DNA from: G965232465 sp965232465 | GTDB lineage: Bacteria > Pseudomonadota > Alphaproteobacteria > JAQWUY01 | DNA length: 64,000 bases | Assembly (NCBI GenBank): GCA_965232465.1 | Contig: OZ246977.1 | Coordinates: 744,001 to 808,000, forward strand | Direction of reading: 5' to 3' | Shown: positions 61,304-64,000 of the stretch, in pieces | Numbering within the stretch: the stretch's first letter is position 1 | Layout of the letters: the number at the start of each line of letters is the position of its first letter | Position numbers and translations under genes: made by a program | Notes under the pieces: generated by a model | Told to the model about the DNA's origin: nothing | What the model saw: the letters and a program-made list of their open reading frames with translations, nothing else | The model's database searches: none

Positions 61304-62359
61304 ATGCGTGTAACAGATTTCGACTTTGATTTGCCCGAACATTGTATTGCCCAATCGGCGGTCGAGCCACGTGACAGTGCCAAAATGTTATATGCCAATC
61401 CGCAGGGGGTACAAGGCGATTATATCGTTCGTGATTTGCCCCAATTGTTACGGGGGGGCGATTGTTTGGTGTTAAATGATACCAAAGTATTGCCCGCCCG
61501 TTTGTATGCCCAAAAAACCACTGGGGCGACCATCGAGTGTATGTTACATTTGCAACACTCCCTTGATACTTGGGTATGTTTTGCCAAGCCCGCCAAAAAA
61601 TGTCGGGTCGGGGATGTGTTGTATATATCGGATGATTTTACCGCCACAGTAATACACCGTGTTGATGCGGAAGTAGGGGTACAGTTTAATAAACAAGGGG
61701 CGGATTTAATCACCGCATTACATGAGTATGGACAGATGCCCTTGCCCCCTTATATCAAACGGGGTAAGGATACGGATGCGGATATTATCGCCTGTGATAC
61801 AGCCCGATACCAAACCGTATTTGCCAAGGAGCTGGGGGCGGTGGCGGCCCCAACCGCCGGGCTACATTTGACCGATACTTTATTGACCCAGATTCAAGAT
61901 ATGGGCGTACGGATTGTAAAAATCACCCTGCATGTGGGGGCAGGGACTTTTTTACCCGTTACCGTCGACAATACAAAACACCACAAAATGCACGCAGAAA
62001 TAGGCATCATTACCCAAGCGGAGGCGGATATTATCAACCAATCCCGTACACATGGGGGGCGGATTATTGCCGTTGGCACAACCGCCCTGCGGTTATTGGA
62101 AAGTGCCAGCACTGCCGATGGTGTAGTGCATCCTTTTCACGGTGCAACACGGCTGTTTATCACACCGGGATATGCCTTTAAAATTGTCGATGGGTTAATG
62201 ACCAATTACCACTTGCCCAAATCGACCTTGTTTATGTTGGTCAGTGCATTTTTGGGGTTAAATACAATGAAAGCCATATACACTTATGCCATTGACAATA
62301 ATTATCGCTTTTATTCATATGGGGACAGCAGTTTTTTGATAAGAGGAAACATATTATGA
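61304..62359 (+). CDS. queA: tRNA ribosyltransferase-isomerase QueA
   Basis: A 351-residue enzyme that transfers and isomerises the ribosyl part of S-adenosylmethionine onto preQ1 in tRNA, giving epoxyqueuosine. Visible: FDFDLPEHCIAQSAVEPRDSAKML, LVLNDTKVLPARL, GAVAAPTAGLHLT, TLHVGAGTFLPV and the C-terminal NYHLPKSTLFMLVSAFLG. The first Met of this pattern fixes the start at 61304. Its stop overlaps the tgt start by four bases. Confidence 0.96.
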   Translation: MRVTDFDFDLPEHCIAQSAVEPRDSAKMLYANPQGVQGDYIVRDLPQLLRGGDCLVLNDTKVLPARLYAQKTTGATIECMLHLQHSLDTWVCFAKPAKKCRVGDVLYISDDFTATVIHRVDAEVGVQFNKQGADLITALHEYGQMPLPPYIKRGKDTDADIIACDTARYQTVFAKELGAVAAPTAGLHLTDTLLTQIQDMGVRIVKITLHVGAGTFLPVTVDNTKHHKMHAEIGIITQAEADIINQSRTHGGRIIAVGTTALRLLESASTADGVVHPFHGATRLFITPGYAFKIVDGLMTNYHLPKSTLFMLVSAFLGLNTMKAIYTYAIDNNYRFYSYGDSSFLIRGNIL

Positions 62360-63483
62360 CAATCACATTTACCTTACACACCACCGATGCTGGGGCAAGA
62401 CGGGGGACCGTGCACACCGCCCATGGGGATATTCAAACCCCTGCGTTTATGCCGGTGGGGACGGCGGGTACGGTAAAAGCCATGACCCCATGGGATGTAC
62501 AAGCCACAGGGGCGGATATTATTTTGGGCAATACCTATCATTTAATGTTACGACCAACGGCGGAGCGGGTGGCGGAGCTGGGTGGATTACACACTTTTAT
62601 CGGGTGGGACAAGCCGATTTTAACCGATAGTGGCGGGTTTCAGGTGATGAGCTTGTCGTCGATTCGCAAGCTAACGGAAAAAGGTGTTACCTTTCGGGCA
62701 CATACGGATGGGTCGTATCATGAAATTACCCCCGAGCGATCGGTTCAAATTCAGCATTTGTTGGGGGCGGATATTACCATGCAGTTCGATGAATGTATCG
62801 CTTTGCCCGCCCCTTTTTCGGAAACCAAACGGGCAATGGAATTGTCGTTACGCTGGGCGGGGCGGTGCAAAAAAGCTTTTATCGAACGGCAGGGATACGG
62901 TTTATTTGGGATTGTCCAAGGGGGAGTCGAACATGCGTTACGCCTGCAAAGTGTGCGGGAATTAACCGATATGGATTTTCCCGGATATGCGATTGGGGGG
63001 TTGGCGGTGGGCGAAGGGCAACAGGCAATGTTCGAAGTGTTACACTTTACCACCCCCGCCATGCCCCAACATAAACCCCGATATTTAATGGGGGTCGGCA
63101 AACCCGATGATTTGGTGGGGGCGGTTGCCCGTGGGGTCGATATGTTTGATTGTGTGTTGCCCACACGGTTGGGACGCACGGGGTCTGCGTATACCAGACG
63201 GGGACAAGTAAACATGCGTAATGCCCGCCATAAAAACGACATCCGCCCCATGGATGATGTATGTGGGTGTCCTGCGTGTACAAAATTCAGCCGGGCGTAT
63301 ATCCATCATTTGATTAAATGTGATGAGATTTTGGGGGCGATGTTGCTGACTTGGCACAATGTACAGTATTACCAAGATATAATGGCGGACATGCGAAACG
63401 CCATACAAAATCATACATTTGCCGATTTTCAGGCACAATTTTATGAAATTTATAACGGTGGGGATATTCCCCCCCTTATATAA
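62356..63483 (+). CDS. tgt: tRNA-guanine transglycosylase Tgt
   Basis: A 375-residue enzyme that swaps guanine at position 34 of tRNAs with GUN anticodons for preQ1. The substrate Asp is in ILTDSGGFQVMSL, the nucleophile Asp in MFDCVLPTRLGRTG, and zinc is bound by CGCPACTKFSRAYIHHL. The length is normal. The stop lies inside the first of two 14-base direct repeats (63479-63492 and 63498-63511). Confidence 0.97.
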   Translation: MTITFTLHTTDAGARRGTVHTAHGDIQTPAFMPVGTAGTVKAMTPWDVQATGADIILGNTYHLMLRPTAERVAELGGLHTFIGWDKPILTDSGGFQVMSLSSIRKLTEKGVTFRAHTDGSYHEITPERSVQIQHLLGADITMQFDECIALPAPFSETKRAMELSLRWAGRCKKAFIERQGYGLFGIVQGGVEHALRLQSVRELTDMDFPGYAIGGLAVGEGQQAMFEVLHFTTPAMPQHKPRYLMGVGKPDDLVGAVARGVDMFDCVLPTRLGRTGSAYTRRGQVNMRNARHKNDIRPMDDVCGCPACTKFSRAYIHHLIKCDEILGAMLLTWHNVQYYQDIMADMRNAIQNHTFADFQAQFYEIYNGGDIPPLI

Positions 63484-63541
63484 AATATTCCCTCTGGTAT
63501 AAAATATTCCCCCTTGGACATAAATATGATATGCTTGTCCT

Positions 63542-64000
63542 ATGAAACCAATGGCAATACAAAAATTTCAAGCGGACTTAAACATCAAGGCAAAACAACT
63601 GGGCTTTGATGTTGTGGGTTTTTGCAAAGCGGAAGTGCCCATACGCAATCGGCAGCGGTTACACCAATTTATTGCCAATCAAGAATATGGGGAGATGCAG
63701 TGGCTTGCCGATTCGTATGTGCGTAGGTCGACCCCGCAAAATATGTGGGCGGATGTAAAATCGGCGGTGGTGTTGGGGATGAATTATGCCCCTGATCATG
63801 ACCCTATGGACAATATAAAAAGGACGGATACGGGCAATATTTCCGTATATGCCCGTGGGCGGGATTATCATGATATTATGAAGGGAAAATTAAAGCTATT
63901 AGCGGATTGGATGGGGGCATATTTTCGCAAACGCCATGCCCCCGATGTGCCACAGGTCAAGGTATTTGTCGACACCGCCCCCCTGATGGAAAAAGCCCTG
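63542..64000 (+). CDS. queG: Epoxyqueuosine reductase QueG (partial, runs off the window)
   Basis: The first 153 residues of QueG, which reduces epoxyqueuosine to queuosine with a cobalamin and two 4Fe-4S clusters. Seen: LGFDVVGFCKAE, EYGEMQWLADSYVRR, VVLGMNYAP, ISVYARGRDYHDIMKGKL and the catalytic Asp in VFVDTAPLMEKAL. The cluster-binding C-terminal half lies beyond base 64000. It completes a yhhQ-queA-tgt-queG operon. Confidence 0.93.
   Translation, partial: MKPMAIQKFQADLNIKAKQLGFDVVGFCKAEVPIRNRQRLHQFIANQEYGEMQWLADSYVRRSTPQNMWADVKSAVVLGMNYAPDHDPMDNIKRTDTGNISVYARGRDYHDIMKGKLKLLADWMGAYFRKRHAPDVPQVKVFVDTAPLMEKAL

Overview
The window reads as chromosomal DNA from an alphaproteobacterium of moderate to low GC. 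Evidence for this assignment is a 5-aminolevulinate synthase (C4 haem pathway, 40335-41549), a TrcR/DUF1013 cell-cycle regulator (8632-9174), an Aap-type general amino-acid ABC operon, three-component TRAP uptake systems, and RpoD with an acidic insert. No 16S rRNA is present, so the lineage cannot be fixed. Gly and Pro codons are very often GGG and CCC, which leaves many runs of G or C along the sequence.

Layout. 1-5.1 kb: ubiH, facing a yaaA-ridA-leuC-leuD strand group, then a small thioredoxin-fold protein. 5.2-9.2 kb: tRNA-Gln, an intimin/invasin-type inverse autotransporter, a patatin-like lipase and trcR. 9.3-16.1 kb: an RNase D-like exonuclease, kdsD, a single LptC/LptA-like protein, lptB, a sugar aminotransferase and rpoD. 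16.1-22.6 kb: tRNA-Ile(CAT), two methionine-type methyltransferases, a TAXI binding protein, an oxidoreductase, folE and DUF3253. 22.7-34.7 kb: a repeat-rich stretch that also carries three small DUF1640 coiled-coil membrane proteins, a TRAP operon (keto-acid type), aapJQMP, trpS and a 30-residue membrane peptide gene. 35-54 kb: lgt-pgeF, an ankyrin protein, an MFS pump, an aldehyde dehydrogenase, hemA, a ferredoxin-NADP reductase, a lipid A/Kdo block (DUF374-waaA-lpxK-lpxL), an RpiR regulator with a PfkB kinase opposite gap-pyk, a truncated haemoglobin, an iron permease and ubiX. 54.5-60.6 kb: a tightly packed operon of six exported proteins, one resembling FlgT/CsgG. 60.7-64 kb: a queuosine operon, yhhQ-queA-tgt-queG; queG runs off the window.

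Two things stand out. First, a repeat family of about 210 bp occurs in eight full copies and at least four fragments, all full copies in the same orientation. It has no coding capacity. Two of its hairpins keep their pairing through compensatory base changes in a divergent copy. The repeat sits beside all three DUF1640 genes, forms a tandem duplication with two of them, lies at gene boundaries, and its remnants supply the stop codons of two genes. Second, the exported-protein operon at 54.5-60.6 kb looks like an undescribed outer-membrane or periplasmic assembly.

The genes suggest a didermic bacterium with LPS that takes up amino acids and 2-oxo acids, makes haem, ubiquinone and leucine, and salvages or completes queuosine. 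The inverse autotransporter, patatin and ankyrin proteins are compatible with contact with a host or other cells, but that is inference.
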